From Tragulus kanchil (lineage: Eukaryota; Chordata; Mammalia; Artiodactyla; Tragulidae), in the NCBI GenBank assembly GCA_022376925.1, contig JAIOJX010000026.1, positions 252,089,330-252,153,329 on the forward strand: a stretch of DNA of 64,000 nt, in the 5' to 3' direction. A program made the position numbers and the translations under genes. This document shows, one piece after another, positions 1-11,180 of the stretch. Under the pieces are notes generated by a model. It saw only the letters and a list, made by a program, of their open reading frames with translations, searched no databases and had not been told where the DNA came from. Every line of letters begins with the position of its first letter. Within the stretch, counting starts at the first letter, position 1.

Positions 1-20
1 GTTATAAAAATCTTCATCAA

Positions 21-290
21 GGGCTTCCCTGGTGGTCTGGCAGGTAAGGAGTCTGCCTTGCAGTGCAAGGGGCACAAGTTCAATCCCTGGCCCGGGAAGA
101 CCTCACATGCCGCAAAACAGCTGGACTGGTGTGTCCAATTACAAGCCAGTGCTCTGGAGCGCAAGTGCCCAGAGTTGGTGCTCTGCAGTGAGAGGCCACT
201 GCGATGGGAGGCCCACATAGGCCAAAGAACAAAGATAGAGGAAAATAAATAAATAAAAATCCAATAAAGGAGGCCAAAATTAAGGGAAAA
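21..290 (+). mobile_element. tRNA-derived SINE (gggcttccctggtgg family), left copy
   Basis: The tRNA-like head has box-A-like and box-B-like promoter motifs, followed by the family body (ggctggactggtgtgtccaa; gatgggaggcccacataggc) and an A-rich tail. Approximate target-site duplication aatcttcatcaa before and aatcatcaa after. It sits in L1 ORF2 sequence. Duplicate of 1132-1401. Confidence 0.85.
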
Positions 291-301
291 AAATCATCAA
301 A

Positions 302-511
302 AATCATTAAACAACTAGGAATAAACTTCATCAAGGAGATCAAAGACCTGTACTGTGAAAACTATATAACACTGATACATGAAACTGAAGATGATATAAA
401 GAAACAGAAAGGTATCTTGTGCTCTTGGACTAGAAGAATTAATATTGTTAAAAAGTCCCTACTATGAAGTGCCAAAAGAAAGACAAGTACAGAGATCTAG
501 TAAGATGAGTC
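302..511 (+). mobile_element. LINE-1 ORF2 fragment
   Basis: Decayed ORF2 just after the reverse-transcriptase core: aaacaactaggaataaactt, ctgtactgtgaaaactat and tggactagaagaattaatat line up in order with the intact stretch near 9665-9800. Repeated at 1413-1575. Confidence 0.8.
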
Positions 512-1111
512 CCCTCGGAAGCCATAATTCAGAAAAGATACACCCTAATGTTCACAGTAGGACTGTTTACAACATCTAGGACATGGAAGCATAAATGTCC
601 ATGAACAGGGAACAGATAAATGAGCTGTTGTACATATATACAACAGACTATTATTCGGCCATAAAAAAGAAAAAAATTGAGTCATTTGTAGAAATGGGGA
701 TGAACTGAAAGGATACCATACAGAGTGAAGTCAGAATGAGGAAAACATATCATAAATGAACACATAAGTGGAATCTAGAAAAATGGTACAGATGATCTTC
801 CTTGCAAAGGAGAAACAGAAACCCAGACGCAGAGAACAAATATATGGATACTAAGGGGGAAGCGGGGGTTGGGAAGAATTGGGAGATTGGGATGGACATA
901 TATACAATATTGATATTATATATTACATGGAAGAGACTAAGCCAGTCTAACAAGAACATACTATATTAGCACAGGAACTCTACTTAATGCACTGTGATGA
1001 CCTGAGTGGAAAGAAAGTCCAAAATGGGGAATATCTGTATATGTATGGCTGATTCATGTGCCTCTAAAGTAGAAACAAAACATGCTAAAGCAACTATACA
1101 CCAAGAAAAAT
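512..1111 (+). mobile_element. LINE-1 3' end, older
   Basis: Shows the standard order of an L1 3' region: ccataattcagaaaagatac, gttcacagtaggactgttta, tccatgaacagg, actattattcggccataaaa, gtgaagtcagaatgag, then a 3' UTR ending in A-rich sequence. Reading frame decayed. Confidence 0.8.
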
Positions 1112-1131
1112 GTTATAAAAATCTTCATCAA

Positions 1132-1401
1132 GGGCTTCCCTGGTGGTCTGGCAGGTAAGGAGTCTGCCTTGCAGTGCAAGGGGCACAAGTTCAATCCCTG
1201 GCCCGGGAAGACCTCACATGCCGCAAAACAGCTGGACTGGTGTGTCCAATTACAAGCCAGTGCTCTGGAGCGCAAGTGCCCAGAGTTGGTGCTCTGCAGT
1301 GAGAGGCCACTGCGATGGGAGGCCCACATAGGCCAAAGAACAAAGATAGAGGAAAATAAATAAATAAAAATCCAATAAAGGAGGCCAAAATTAAGGGAAA
1401 A
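1132..1401 (+). mobile_element. tRNA-derived SINE, right copy of the element at 21-290
   Basis: Same element displaced by 1111 bp, so count it as one insertion. Short open frames on both strands here are SINE sequence and not genes. Confidence 0.85.
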
Positions 1402-1560
1402 AAATCATCAAAAATCATTAAACAACTAGGAATAAACTTCATCAAGGAGATCAAAGACCTGTACTGTGAAAACTATATAACACTGATACATGAAACTGAA
1501 GATGATATAAAGAAACAGAAAGGTATCTTGTGCTCTTGGACTAGAAGAATTAATATTGTT

Positions 1561-2325
1561 AAAAAGTCCCTACTATGAAGTAAGCCAAAAAGAGAAAGAC
1601 AAGTACAGTATTCTAACTCATATATATGGAATCTAGTAAGATGGTCACGATAACACACACAGTGAACTCATGGAAAAACAGACAGAGAATAGACATATGG
1701 ACATTGTGGGGAAGAACCAGGGAAGGAGAGGCATGGAGGGAATAACATGGAAACCGATACTGTCATGTATGGAAAAGATAGCTATTGTCATTGTGCTAAG
1801 GGAATAGGAGTGCTTACAATAGCCTGGGGTGATGGTCCGGAGGGGTGGGAGGTGGGGCACTGGGTCGGGGTGGGGGTGACCAGGGATATGCATATGAATG
1901 ATCTGGGAACATACATGTCGGTGAACAACAAAACTCTGTAAAATCTTTAAAGAATTAAAAATTAGGGCTTCCCCTGGTGGTCCAGTGGGTAAGGACACCG
2001 CCTTGCAGTGCAAGGGGCGCCAGTTCGAGCCCTGGCCTGGGAAGATCCCACGTGCCGCGGAGCGGCTGGACTGATGTGTCCAATTACTGAGCCAGAGCTC
2101 TGGAGCGCACACGCCCAGAGCCGGCACTCTGCAATGATAGACGCCACCGCGATGGGAGGCCCACAGGAGCCAAAGAACAAAGACGGATGAACATAGAGAA
2201 ACAAAAGACCAATAGAAGTGGCCCACCTGCTCCCCTCCCTCCCCAACCCGACCCCCGCCCAAAATAAATAAATAAATAAATCTTAAAAAAAAAAAGAATT
2301 AAAAAAAAAAAAAAAGTCCCTACTA
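1561..2325 (+). mobile_element. Young 5'-truncated LINE-1 3' end with nested SINE, 15-bp TSD
   Basis: aaaaagtccctacta occurs at 1561-1575 and 2311-2325, flanking the insertion and interrupting an older L1 ORF2 that resumes with cccaaagcaatc. The insert is the last ~380 bases of a young L1 subfamily (tatggacattgtggggaaga; ends acaacaaaactctgtaaaat), followed by a SINE in its A-rich tail. Confidence 0.88.
1965..2292 (+). mobile_element. tRNA-derived SINE, C-rich-tail subfamily, nested in an L1 tail
   Basis: Head with aggacaccgccttgcagtgc, body with gccgcggagcggctggactg, tail with a pyrimidine/C-rich block (ctccctccccaacccg) then (aaat)n. Target-site duplication aaagaattaaaaa at 1949-1961 and 2293-2305. 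Little decay, so young. Confidence 0.9.
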
Positions 2326-3485
2326 CCCAAAGCAATCTATAGATTTACATAAAAGACCCCAAACTGCCAAAACAATTCTGAGAAAAAACAGAGGTGGTGG
2401 TATCATTCTGCCTGACTTTCAACTATACCACAAAGCTGTAATTGTCAGTACTGTATGGTCCAGGCACAAAAACAGATACATAGATCAATGGAACAGAAGA
2501 GAGAGCCGTGAAATACACACATACCATTAACATCAATTAACCTATGACAAATGAGGCAGGAAAATGCAGTAAGGAAAAGAAAGTCTCTCCAATAAGTAGA
2601 GCAGGAGAAACCGGTAGTAGTGCTGACAAATTGTTGAAAAACAAAATCAGAACATTTTATCACCCCATAAAGAAAAATAAATTCAAAATGGTTTAAACCC
2701 CTAAGTGTAAGACCTAATACCATAAAACTCCTAGAAGAAAACATAGACAGGACATTCTTTGCCAGAAACTGCACCACTATATATATTTTTGGATATTACT
2801 CTCAAGGCAAAAGAAATAAAAGCAAAATTAAACAAATGGGACCTAATTAAATTCAAAAGCTTTTGTACAGCAAAGGAAACCACTGACAAAACAAAAAGAA
2901 AACTGACTAAATGGGAGAAAATATTTGCAAAGAACAGATAAGGGGTAAATATTCAAAACATATAAACAGCTCATACATCTCAGTATCAACAAAACAACTG
3001 GACTGTAAAGTGGGCGGGAGGCCTGAATACACACTTTTCCAAAGACACACAGATGGCCAACACACAGATGAAAAAATTCCCAACACTGCTCATCAGAGAA
3101 CTGCAAATTACACAGTCAACCATCGCCTTACACCTGTCAGAATGACTACCACCAAAAAGACAATAACAAATACCAAATGTTGGTCAGGATTTGGACAAAG
3201 GGAACTCCAGCATACTGTTGGTGGGAATGTAAATTGGTGCAACCAGTGTGGAAAACAGGATGGAGGTTCCTCAAACGACTAAAAACAGAATGACCATATA
3301 ATTCAGCAATTCCACTATTTGGTATATATCCAAAGAAAATAAAAACAGCAATTCAAAAGGATAGATGCATCCAATGTTTGTAACAGTGTTATGTCCAATA
3401 GCCACGATATGGAGGCAACCTAAGTGTCCATCAACAGATGAACGGATAACAAAGATGTGGTGTATGCATGTGTGTATATATGCAC
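2326..3485 (+). mobile_element. LINE-1 ORF2 C-terminal region and 3' end, old
   Basis: Resumes the ORF2 interrupted at 1575: gtactgtatggtccaggcac, agatcaatggaacagaagag, ttcaaaagcttttgtacagc and tactgttggtgggaatgtaa are the usual landmarks in order. Many stops and indels. Interrupted at 3486 by a reverse Bov-tA, resuming at 4088. Confidence 0.85.
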
Positions 3486-4087
3486 GCTAAGTTACTCTAG
3501 TCATGTCTCACTCTTTTTTTTTTTTAACTTTTGTTCTTTTATTTTTTTGGCCACTTTTATTTTATCTTTCATTTATTTATTTTCATCCATCTTTGTTCTT
3601 TGGCCTATGTGGGCCTCTCATTGCAGTGGCCCCTCCTACAGCAGAGCACTGGCCCTGGGCGCGCACTGGCTCGTAATTGGACACACTGGTCCAGCTGCTC
3701 CACGGCACATGGGATCTTCCCAAGCCAGAGATCAAACTGGCGCCCCTTGCACTGCAAGGCAGACTCTTTACCCACTGGACCACCAGGGAAGCCCCATGTC
3801 CCACTCTTTTGTGACCCTATGGATTGTAGCCTGACAGCCGGCTCTGTCCATTGGATGCTCCAGGCAAACAGGCAAACGTACTAGAGTAGGCTGCCCTTTG
3901 CTCCCTCTAGGAGATCTTTTTGACCCCGGGATTGAACTCCCATCTCTTATATCTCCTGCACTGGCAGGCAGATTCTTTACTACTAACCCCACCTGGGAAG
4001 CACATTTCCTCCTCTAGGGGATCTTTGTGACCCAGGAATCAAACTCTGTCTCTTACATCTCCTGCACTAGCCCACGTGGGAAGCACA
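3486..4087 (-). mobile_element. Bov-tA/BovA SINE (minus) split by a younger SINE
   Basis: Reverse-orientation ruminant Bov-tA: the BovB-derived tail (gtgaccctatggattgtagc, ccattggatgctccaggcaa) followed by the tRNA-like head read backwards (acctgggaagc). A second partial head-like unit (gatctttgtgacccaggaat to gtgggaagc) follows, so the element is partly dimeric. It inserted into L1 3' sequence. Duplicated at 4586-5187. Confidence 0.85.
3518..3794 (-). mobile_element. tRNA-derived SINE (minus) nested inside Bov-tA, 16-bp TSD
   Basis: Flanked by catgtctcactctttt (3502-3517) and catgtcccactctttt (3795-3810), which are part of the Bov-tA it interrupts. Poly-T on the left and the reversed head (ccaccagggaagcccc) on the right. 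The nesting shows this family moved after Bov-tA. Duplicated at 4618-4894. Confidence 0.92.
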
Positions 4088-4585
4088 CACAGACACACAA
4101 TGGATTACTACTCAGTTATAAAAAAAAAGGATGAATTTTTGCCCATTTGCAACAATGCAAATGTACCTGGAGAGTATTATACATAGTAAAATAAGTCAGA
4201 AAAAAAAAAGATAAATTTTAAATCGCCTTACACCTGTCAGAATGACTACCACCAAAAAGACAATAACAAATACCAAATGTTGGTCAGGATTTGGACAAAG
4301 GGAACTCCAGCATACTGTTGGTGGGAATGTAAATTGGTGCAACCAGTGTGGAAAACAGGATGGAGGTTCCTCAAACGACTAAAAACAGAATGACCATATA
4401 ATTCAGCAATTCCACTATTTGGTATATATCCAAAGAAAATAAAAACAGCAATTCAAAAGGATAGATGCATCCAATGTTTGTAACAGTGTTATGTCCAATA
4501 GCCACGATATGGAGGCAACCTAAGTGTCCATCAACAGATGAACGGATAACAAAGATGTGGTGTATGCATGTGTGTATATATGCAC

Positions 4586-5187
4586 GCTAAGTTACTCTAG
4601 TCATGTCTCACTCTTTTTTTTTTTTAACTTTTGTTCTTTTATTTTTTTGGCCACTTTTATTTTATCTTTCATTTATTTATTTTCATCCATCTTTGTTCTT
4701 TGGCCTATGTGGGCCTCTCATTGCAGTGGCCCCTCCTACAGCAGAGCACTGGCCCTGGGCGCGCACTGGCTCGTAATTGGACACACTGGTCCAGCTGCTC
4801 CACGGCACATGGGATCTTCCCAAGCCAGAGATCAAACTGGCGCCCCTTGCACTGCAAGGCAGACTCTTTACCCACTGGACCACCAGGGAAGCCCCATGTC
4901 CCACTCTTTTGTGACCCTATGGATTGTAGCCTGACAGCCGGCTCTGTCCATTGGATGCTCCAGGCAAACAGGCAAACGTACTAGAGTAGGCTGCCCTTTG
5001 CTCCCTCTAGGAGATCTTTTTGACCCCGGGATTGAACTCCCATCTCTTATATCTCCTGCACTGGCAGGCAGATTCTTTACTACTAACCCCACCTGGGAAG
5101 CACATTTCCTCCTCTAGGGGATCTTTGTGACCCAGGAATCAAACTCTGTCTCTTACATCTCCTGCACTAGCCCACGTGGGAAGCACA
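4586..5187 (-). mobile_element. Duplicate of the Bov-tA with its nested SINE
   Basis: Same composite element as 3486-4087, displaced by 1100 bp, with the nested SINE at 4618-4894 and the same target-site duplications. Count as one event. Confidence 0.88.
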
Positions 5188-5300
5188 CACAGACACACAA
5201 TGGATTACTACTCAGTTATAAAAAAAAAGGATGAATTTTTGCCCATTTGCAACAATGCAAATGTACCTGGAGAGTATTATACATAGTAAAATAAGTCAGA

Positions 5301-5980
5301 GAAAGATAAATATTTTATCACTTATATCACTTTAAAATGATTAAATTTTTTAAATTTCAAAAGTCAAAGGATCTATTTTAAAAGCTATTATTACCAAAAA
5401 AAAAAAAAAAAAGATAAGCAAATCAAAATACAAAGTCAATCTACAAAATCCAGTGTGAAATACCAGGCAATTACGAACTCGAAATCGAGTGTGGATGAAC
5501 CTACAGTTTCAAACACAGTGAAGGAAAACAGAGGAGAGAAAATGAGTGTCATATTAGCACACATATATGGAATCTAGAAAATGGTCCTGATGAATCAATT
5601 TGAACAGCATGAACAGCAAATTATATGCAAAAACTATAGACAGAGAGAACAGTTCTATAGTCTAGAACTGTTTAGAGAACAGTAAGAAGACATAAATAAA
5701 TGGAGAGCTGCATCATATTTATGAAATTGAACCTGTAAACATGAAATTGACCCACAGATTAAACACCATCCCAAGCAAAATTTTTGCAAACTTTTACACT
5801 GATAACTATAACACACTGTTGAAAGAAACAAAAGGCACAAATAGAGAGAAACACATCCTGTATTCATGCATTAGAAGAGTTAATAACAACTGAATTCTCC
5901 ATGCTACTGTAAATGATCTATAGAATCAATGCAATGTCTATCAAACTCCCAACTTCATTTTTTGCAAAAACTAAACAATT
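5301..5980 (+). mobile_element. LINE-1-derived patchwork
   Basis: Short L1 pieces: 3' UTR-like gtcatattagcacacatata near 5548 and eroded ORF2 with tagaatcaatgcaatgtcta near 5929. A 17-base A-run lies at 5397-5413. No reading frame survives. Confidence 0.6.
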
Positions 5981-6290
5981 GGGCTTCCCTGGTAGCTCAG
6001 TGGTACAGAGTTCACCTGCCAATGCAGGAGACACGAGTTCAATCCTGGATCCAGGAAGATTCCACATGCCGTGGAGCAACTATGCCTGTGAGCCTCAACT
6101 ATTGAGCCCATGTGCTTCAACTACTGAAGTCCGAGAGCCCTAGAGCCTGAGTTCCATAAGAAAAGTCACTGCAACAAGAAGCCTGCTCACCTCAATTAGA
6201 GAGCAGCCCCCACTCCCTGCCACTAGAAAAGTGCCTGTGGCACCAGTGAAAACCCAGACTAGCCAAAAATAAATAAATAAATAAATAAAA
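5981..6290 (+). mobile_element. tRNA-derived SINE, CHR-like second family
   Basis: Head gggcttccctggtagctcag, then tgccgtggagcaac, ttgagcccatgtgcttcaac, gcaacaagaagcctgctcac and a (aaat)n tail. The body differs from the other SINE family here and resembles CHR-type artiodactyl SINEs. Same element at 7057-7366. Confidence 0.8.
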
Positions 6291-6487
6291 ATTAAAAAAA
6301 AATCTATCCTTAAATTCATATGGAATCTCAAGGGCCCCTAAATACCTAAACAATCCTGAGAAAGAACAAAGCTAGAAGCTTCACACAACCTGATTTCAAA
6401 ACATATCACAAAGCTTTAGTAGTCAAGACAGTGTGGGACTGGTAGAAAGACAAATATATAGACAAATGGAACAGAACAAAAAGCTCC

Positions 6488-6750
6488 AAAAGGGTGGGTT
6501 TGGTTCCTGGACCCCTGTGGATACACAAATCCACAGGTGCTTAAGTCTCACACATAATGGCATAGTATTTGCATTTAACTTATACACATAATCCCCTATA
6601 CTCATCTCTAGATAAATGATACTACCTAGTACAATGCTACTGCTGTGTAAATAGTTGTCAGTGTGTAGAAAATTTAAGTTTTGCTTTTTGGGACATTCTG
6701 GAATGGAGGGGGGAGCTGTAGCTACAGAGGGCTGACTTTACATCAAACAG
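6488..6750. mobile_element. Tigger-type DNA transposon relic (MITE-like)
   Basis: ggttcctggacccctgtgga, aatggcatagtatttgcatt, atcatctctagat-like sequence (here ctcatctctagataaatgat) and gtaaatagttgt follow in the order I recall for a non-autonomous Tigger (TcMar) repeat. Terminal repeats are not clear. Duplicated at 7564-7826. Assignment from memory. Confidence 0.5.
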
Positions 6751-7056
6751 TGAAAAGGCAACTTACAGAGAAAATACCTGCAAATCATATATTTAATAAG
6801 TAAAAACCTAAAATATAGATAAAGAATTCCTAGGGCTCAACAGGAAAAATAAACAACCTGATTTTTTTCCAGGCATGCAAGGATTCTTCAACATCCACAA
6901 ACACATCACATGTTAGAAAGTTAATAACAATGAAACACATCCTATTATGATAGAGTTAATAACAACTGAATTCTCCATGCTACTGTAAATGATCTATAGA
7001 ATCAATGCAATGTCTATCAAACTCCCAACTTCATTTTTTGCAAAAACTAAACAATT

Positions 7057-7366
7057 GGGCTTCCCTGGTAGCTCAGTGGTACAGAGTTCACCTGCCAATG
7101 CAGGAGACACGAGTTCAATCCTGGATCCAGGAAGATTCCACATGCCGTGGAGCAACTATGCCTGTGAGCCTCAACTATTGAGCCCATGTGCTTCAACTAC
7201 TGAAGTCCGAGAGCCCTAGAGCCTGAGTTCCATAAGAAAAGTCACTGCAACAAGAAGCCTGCTCACCTCAATTAGAGAGCAGCCCCCACTCCCTGCCACT
7301 AGAAAAGTGCCTGTGGCACCAGTGAAAACCCAGACTAGCCAAAAATAAATAAATAAATAAATAAAA
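7057..7366 (+). mobile_element. Duplicate of the CHR-like SINE at 5981-6290
   Basis: Displaced by 1076 bp within repeat pair 3; no independent insertion. Confidence 0.8.
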
Positions 7367-7886
7367 ATTAAAAAAAAATCTATCCTTAAATTCATATGGA
7401 ATCTCAAGGGCCCCTAAATACCTAAACAATCCTGAGAAAGAACAAAGCTAGAAGCTTCACACACCCTGATTTCAAAACATATCACAAAGCTTTAGTAGTC
7501 AAGACAGTGTGGGACTGGTAGAAAGACAAATATATAGACAAATGGAACAGAACAAAAAGCTCCAAAAGGGTGGGTTTGGTTCCTGGACCCCTGTGGATAC
7601 ACAAATCCACAGGTGCTTAAGTCTCACACATAATGGCATAGTATTTGCATTTAACTTATACACATAATCCCCTATACTCATCTCTAGATAAATGATACTA
7701 CCTAGTACAATGCTACTGCTGTGTAAATAGTTGTCAGTGTGTAGAAAATTTAAGTTTTGCTTTTTGGGACATTCTGGAATGGAGGGGGGAGCTGTAGCTA
7801 CAGAGGGCTGACTTTACATCAAACAGTGAAAAGGCAACTTACAGAGAAAATACCTGCAAATCATATATTTAATAAGTAAAAACCTA

Positions 7887-10125
7887 AAATATAGATAAAG
7901 AATTCCTAGGGCTCAACAGGAAAAATAAACAACCTGATTTTTTTCCAGGCATGCAAGGATTCTTCAACATCCACAAATCAATCCATGTGATACACCATAT
8001 CAACAAACTGAGAGACAAAAATCACATGATCATCTCAATAGATGCAGAAAAAGCCTTCAACAAAGTACAACACCCATTTATGATAAAAACTCTTCAGAAA
8101 ATGGACATAGAAGGAATCTATCTCAACATAGTGAAAGCCATATATGAGAAGCCCACAGAGAACATTATCCTCAATGGTGAAAAACTGAAAGCATTCCCTC
8201 TAAGATCAGGAACAAGACAGGGGTGTCCACTTTCACCACTACTATTCAACATAGTCCTGGAAGTTCTAGCAACGGCAATAAGAGAAGAGAAAGAAATCAA
8301 AGGAATCCAGATTGGAAAGGAAGAAGTCAAGCTCTCTCTTTTTGCAGACGACATGATATTATACATAGAAAATCCCAAAGATTCTATTACAAAGCTACTA
8401 GAGCTAATCAACGAATTCAGCAAAGTCCCAGGACACAAAGTCAACACACAGAAATCACTGGCATTCCTATACACAAACAATGAACAATCAGAAAACGAAA
8501 TCAGAGAGGCAGTCCCCTTCACCATTGCAACCAAAAGAATCAAATATCTAGGAATAAACCTACCCAAAGAAACAAAAGAATTGTACACAGAAAATTACAA
8601 GACGCTCATGAAAGAAATTAAAGAAGACTTAAACAGATGGAGAGATATTCCATGTTCCTGGGTCGGAAGAATCAATATTGTGAAAATGACCATACTACCA
8701 AATATCATCTACAGATTCAATGCAATACCTATTCAACTTCCATTGACATTTTTCACAGAACTAGACCAAAGAATAACACAGTTTATATGGAAACACAGAA
8801 GACCTCGAATAGCCAAAGCAATCCTGAGAAAGAAAAACGGAGCTGGAGGAATCAGCCTCCCTAACTTCAGACTCTACTACAAAGCAACAGTCCTCAAGAC
8901 AGTATGGTACTGGCACAAAAACAGAACTATAGACCAATGGAACAAGATACAGAATCCAGAGATAAACCCACGCACCTATGGGTACCTTATTTTGACAAAG
9001 GAGTGAAATATAGATAAAGAATTCCTAGGGCTCAACAGGAAAAATAAACAACCTGATTTTTTTCCAGGCATGCAAGGATTCTTCAACATCCACAAATCAA
9101 TCCATGTGATACACCATATCAACAAACTGAGAGACAAAAATCACATGATCATCTCAATAGATGCAGAAAAAGCCTTCAACAAAGTACAACACCCATTTAT
9201 GATAAAAACTCTTCAGAAAATGGACATAGAAGGAATCTATCTCAACATAGTGAAAGCCATATATGAGAAGCCCACAGAGAACATTATCCTCAATGGTGAA
9301 AAACTGAAAGCATTCCCTCTAAGATCAGGAACAAGACAGGGGTGTCCACTTTCACCACTACTATTCAACATAGTCCTGGAAGTTCTAGCAACGGCAATAA
9401 GAGAAGAGAAAGAAATCAAAGGAATCCAGATTGGAAAGGAAGAAGTCAAGCTCTCTCTTTTTGCAGACGACATGATATTATACATAGAAAATCCCAAAGA
9501 TTCTATTACAAAGCTACTAGAGCTAATCAACGAATTCAGCAAAGTCCCAGGACACAAAGTCAACACACAGAAATCACTGGCATTCCTATACACAAACAAT
9601 GAACAATCAGAAAACGAAATCAGAGAGGCAGTCCCCTTCACCATTGCAACCAAAAGAATCAAATATCTAGGAATAAACCTACCCAAAGAAACAAAAGAAT
9701 TGTACACAGAAAATTACAAGACGCTCATGAAAGAAATTAAAGAAGACTTAAACAGATGGAGAGATATTCCATGTTCCTGGGTCGGAAGAATCAATATTGT
9801 GAAAATGACCATACTACCAAATATCATCTACAGATTCAATGCAATACCTATTCAACTTCCATTGACATTTTTCACAGAACTAGACCAAAGAATAACACAG
9901 TTTATATGGAAACACAGAAGACCTCGAATAGCCAAAGCAATCCTGAGAAAGAAAAACGGAGCTGGAGGAATCAGCCTCCCTAACTTCAGACTCTACTACA
10001 AAGCAACAGTCCTCAAGACAGTATGGTACTGGCACAAAAACAGAACTATAGACCAATGGAACAAGATACAGAATCCAGAGATAAACCCACGCACCTATGG
10101 GTACCTTATTTTTGACAAAGGAGGT
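7887..10125. repeat. 1.12-kb direct duplication, pair 4
   Basis: 7887-9005 and 9006-10125 match at displacement 1119. The first copy drops one T near 8990-8994 just before the junction, which ends its L1 reading frame early (351 codons open against 430 in the second copy). No spacer. Confidence 0.95.
7951..9006 (+). pseudogene. Duplicate of L1 ORF2 RT fragment, cut short by the duplication
   Basis: Same protein as the start of 9070-10362, 351 codons. It ends in a spurious tail (LILTKE) where a T is missing just before the junction of repeat pair 4. Not an independent insertion. Confidence 0.88.
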
Positions 10126-10362
10126 GAAACTATAAAATGGGAGAAAGACAGCCTCTTCAACAAGTGGTGCTGGGAAAATTGGACAGCTATGTGCAAAAAA
10201 ATGAAGTTGGAACATTCCCTGACACCATACACTAAGATCAACTCAAAATGGATTAAAGACCTAAATGTAAGACCAGAAGCCATCAAACTCTTAGAGGAGA
10301 ATATAGGCAAAACCCTCAAAGACATCAAAGCAAGATCTTCTCTGACCCACCAACTAAAATAG
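9070..10362 (+). pseudogene. LINE-1 ORF2 fragment: reverse-transcriptase palm and thumb
   Basis: A 430-codon open stretch of L1 ORF2, which encodes endonuclease, reverse transcriptase and a C-terminal cysteine-rich segment. The 5' truncation removes the endonuclease and the start of the RT. What remains includes motif A ([14 protein letters not shown]), the [14 protein letters not shown] block, and the catalytic FADD motif ([13 protein letters not shown]), then [10 protein letters not shown] and the region around [15 protein letters not shown]. The frame stops at 10360 next to a one-base shift; the same protein continues in another frame from about 10342. The lack of decay fits a young insertion. 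The left duplicate is open at 7951-9006. Confidence 0.92.
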
Positions 10363-10379
10363 CGAAACTGAAAAGAAAA

Positions 10380-11180
10380 ATGAGCATGTGGGACCTCATG
10401 AAACTTAAAAGCTTTTGTACAGCAAAAGAAATTACAAAAAAGCTCAACAGACACCCCACAGAGTGGGAGAAAATCATAGCCAATGAAACAACAGACAAAG
10501 AATTAATCTCCAAAATCTACAAGCAACTCAGACAACTCAGCAGAGGAAAAACGAACAACCCAATCAAAAAATGGGAAAAAGATCTAAAGAGACGCCTCTC
10601 CAAAGAGGACATACAAATGGCCCCAAAGCACATGAAACGATGCTCAACCTCGCTTATTATTAGAGAAATGCAAATTAAAATTACAATGAGATACCACCTC
10701 ACACCCGTCAGAATGGCCATCATCAAAAAATCTGCAGACAATAAATGCTGGAGAGGGTGCAGAGAAAAGGGAACCCTCTTGCATTGCTGGTGGGAATGTA
10801 AATCGATACAGCCTCTATGGAAGACAGTATGGAGATTTCTTAAAAAACTAAAAATAGAAGCACCCTACGACCCAGCAATCCCACTATTAGGCTTATATCC
10901 TGATGAAATAAAAACTGAAAGAAGCACCTGTACCCCAATGTTCACTGCAGCTCTCTATACAATAGTCAGAACTTGGAAGCAACCTAGATGTCCATCGACG
11001 AATGAATGGATACAGAAGCTCTGGTACACATATACAATGGAATACTACTCAGCTGTTAAAAGAAATGCAGAAGACTCAGTCCTAATGAAGTGGCTGGCTC
11101 TAGAACCTATCATAAAAAGTGAAGTAAGTCAAAAAGAGAAAGACAAATACAGTATACTAACACACATGTGTGGAATCTAG
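10380..11180 (+). pseudogene. LINE-1 ORF2 C-terminal part, frameshifted
   Basis: A 266-codon open stretch continuing ORF2: [20 protein letters not shown], then the cysteine-rich motif region [34 protein letters not shown], and [20 protein letters not shown] near the end. In an intact L1 this would be fused to the 9070-10362 stretch. The initial Met is internal to ORF2, so this is no separate gene. Confidence 0.9.

Larger units (their letters stand above)
1..1581. repeat. 1.11-kb direct duplication, pair 1
   Basis: Bases 1-470 recur at 1112-1581 (displacement 1111). After 470 the left copy keeps resembling the right copy in eroded form to about 510: tacagagatctagtaagatg against a longer version ending near 1643. 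The left part of the first copy would lie outside the window. Contains a SINE and an L1 ORF2 fragment. Confidence 0.9.
3122..5300. repeat. 1.10-kb direct duplication, pair 2
   Basis: 3122-4200 and 4222-5300 match at displacement 1100. The 21-bp A-rich spacer resembles, in eroded form, what follows the second copy (gaaagataaatattttatc). Each copy carries the same L1 3' end, the same Bov-tA/BovA SINE and the same nested SINE. Confidence 0.95.
5877..7976. repeat. 1.08-kb direct duplication, pair 3
   Basis: 5877-6900 and 6953-7976 match at displacement 1076; I noticed one base difference (6388 a, 7464 c). The 52-bp spacer matches neither flank cleanly. The second copy runs straight into pair 4, giving three serial copies of the segment starting aaatatagataaagaattcc. 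Confidence 0.95.

Noticed and set aside
1054..1363. Open frames such as 1082-1363, 1054-1329 and similar ones on both strands throughout
   Set aside because: They translate the tRNA-derived SINE (for example PCSARGTSS or PPIAVAS) and recur wherever the SINE occurs; not genes.
3457..3834. 125-codon open frame duplicated at 4557
   Set aside because: It crosses an L1 end, a Bov-tA and a SINE; chance frame in repeats.
8118..8588. 156-codon minus-strand frame (also 9237-9707)
   Set aside because: Antisense of L1 ORF2 RT codons; shadow frame.
9070..11180. Active retrotransposon
   Set aside because: 5'-truncated inside ORF2, no ORF1 or endonuclease, and a frameshift at about 10345.
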